A stretch of 64,000 nt of DNA from positions 90,776,619 through 90,840,618 of the forward strand of contig CM058238.1 of the NCBI GenBank assembly GCA_030180135.1, written 5' to 3'. A model generated the notes under the pieces. That model saw nothing but the letters and a program-made list of their open reading frames with translations. It did no database searches and was not told the origin of the DNA. Positions 63,104 through 64,000 of the stretch are shown here, piece after piece (position 1 is the first letter of the stretch; each line of letters starts with the position of its first letter). The stretch is from Orychophragmus violaceus. Lineage: Eukaryota > Streptophyta > Magnoliopsida > Brassicales > Brassicaceae. Made by a program: the position numbers and the translations under genes.

Positions 63104-64000
63104 ATATGTCATATTACAATATGTCCTTTCAACGACACCAACTTATTCTATGACATGTTTTAAGCTTTCCCAATCTATATAGTAGACATAATTCAATCGG
63201 CATTTACTAGGTTTTGGTGGGATGATAAACCTGATAAGTGGAACATGAGTTGGGTTGCGTGGAAAAGGTTATCAAGATAAAAATCAGAAGTAGGTATGTG
63301 ATTCAAGGATTTTGCAGTCTACAATGATGCCCTTCTTTCAAAAATTTCTTGGCACATCTTTACAAATACGAGTGGACTTTCCTCTAGAATCCTACTTGGT
63401 AAATACTGCCATGGATCATCTTTTTTTATAAAAAGGAATCAACATGTATATTTCACGGTTGATATGGGGTACTACTGAAACGCGAAGTACTGAAAAAGGC
63501 CTAGGATGGATAGTTGGAAAATGATAAAGTATTAACATTTGGACAGATCCATGTTTATCGCTAGAGTCTTTCTTTGGCTGATTTTACAGACAAAGAAAGT
63601 GGAGATTGGAACTGGTCGGAGGTAAAGAATGTTCTTCCGCATTATGATACTAAGATCATGCATATGAAAATATGTATTAACCGTCGTCAAGATTCACTTC
63701 GATGTATTTTGGAAAAGAACATAAAACATTCTGCAAAATCAGGATATGACTTGATAAAGTCCACCAGGGAAGTGATCTCTGATGACTTTTTTGGAACATA
63801 AATATATGGAAAATCAAAGCATCTACAAAATTTAAGTATGAAAGGCCAAAGCAAGTGTTTTACTAGTTGGTAATGAGCTGAGTCGAAGAGGTCTCGAGAT
63901 CCATCAGATGTGCAAAAGATGTAACATGTTAAAGACGGTTGATCACTTATTTCTCCAATGCAATTTTGCCCAAAAGCTTTGGGATATGGCACCAATCTCT
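63104..64000 (+). pseudogene. LINE-2 C-terminal region, broken, runs off the window
   Basis: Continues LINE-2: FTRFWWDDKPDKWNMSWVAWKR (about 63205), GFKDFAVYNDALLSKISWHI, SSRILLGKYCHGSS (63390), then ESGDWNWSEVKNVLPHYD and, near the end, the zinc-binding segment MCKRCNMLKTVDHLFLQCNFAQ (63905-63975). Several shifts and stops are present. The end of ORF2 lies past 64000. Confidence 0.82.

Larger units (their letters stand above)
62185..64000 (+). mobile_element. LINE-2: L1-type element fragment, carries an hAT-like element
   Basis: Reverse transcriptase text starts at PPINHLLFADDTMFFYKPSE (62185) with the FADD active site preserved. It is interrupted by the hAT-like element (62530-63095) and goes on to the window end. 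Frames are broken throughout. The sequence differs clearly from LINE-1. Confidence 0.85.

Overview
This window looks like nuclear pericentromeric heterochromatin from a plant, most likely a Brassicaceae species. I see no host protein gene, tRNA, rRNA or CRISPR array. Nearly every base belongs to retroelements: three Athila-like LTR elements (Ath-1, -2, -3), five Ty1/Copia elements or pieces (Cop-1 to Cop-5), one intact Ty3 chromovirus, a tandem array of gag-only LTR elements (TrG) and two L1-type LINEs. There is also one non-autonomous hAT-like element. The labels are mine.

The layout is a deeply nested stack that target-site duplications (TSDs) let me order. LINE-1 (resumes at 56962) was hit by TrG (1-64 and 48787-56961, minus). 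TrG was hit by Ath-1 (65-48786, minus; TSD TGAAT at 60-64 and 48787-48791). Inside Ath-1 sits Ath-2 (from 5057, plus), whose 3' LTR was hit by Cop-3 (9952-26851, plus). The Cop-3 gag was hit by Ath-3 (12631-25990, plus), and Ath-3 by the chromovirus (18945-25733, TSD TTTAC). Downstream, Cop-3 joins Cop-1 (26852-35781, minus), whose LTR was hit by Cop-5 (27218-34407, plus, TSD GATCG). Cop-4 (35783-47719, plus) carries Cop-2 (39518-46886, minus). To the right of TrG lie LINE-1 (56962-60360), an unexplained 1.2 kb, an Athila-like LTR fragment, and LINE-2 (62185 to the window end), which carries the hAT-like element (62530-63095, 8-bp TSD).

Only the chromovirus has an intact gag-pol frame. Cop-5 has near-identical LTRs but a dead pol and an apparently whole gag, so it probably moved with proteins made elsewhere. 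All three Athila-like copies end their coding region after gag/protease and have no reverse transcriptase or integrase; Ath-3 adds a 513-codon ATHILA ORF-1-like gene behind a plausible intron. TrG is LTR-gag-LTR-gag-LTR.

The most striking signal is a 16-bp palindrome, consensus TGYRWCGATCGWYRCA, almost always in pairs or triplets at 20-23 bp spacing (mostly 21). I count about 33 such clusters. They occur in LTRs, leaders, gag coding sequence and 3' regions of the Athila-like elements, and in LTRs and leaders of the unrelated Cop-1/2/3 group. They are absent from the chromovirus, Cop-4, Cop-5, TrG and the LINEs. All coordinates and counts were read by eye; family names rest on recognised motifs, not on searches.
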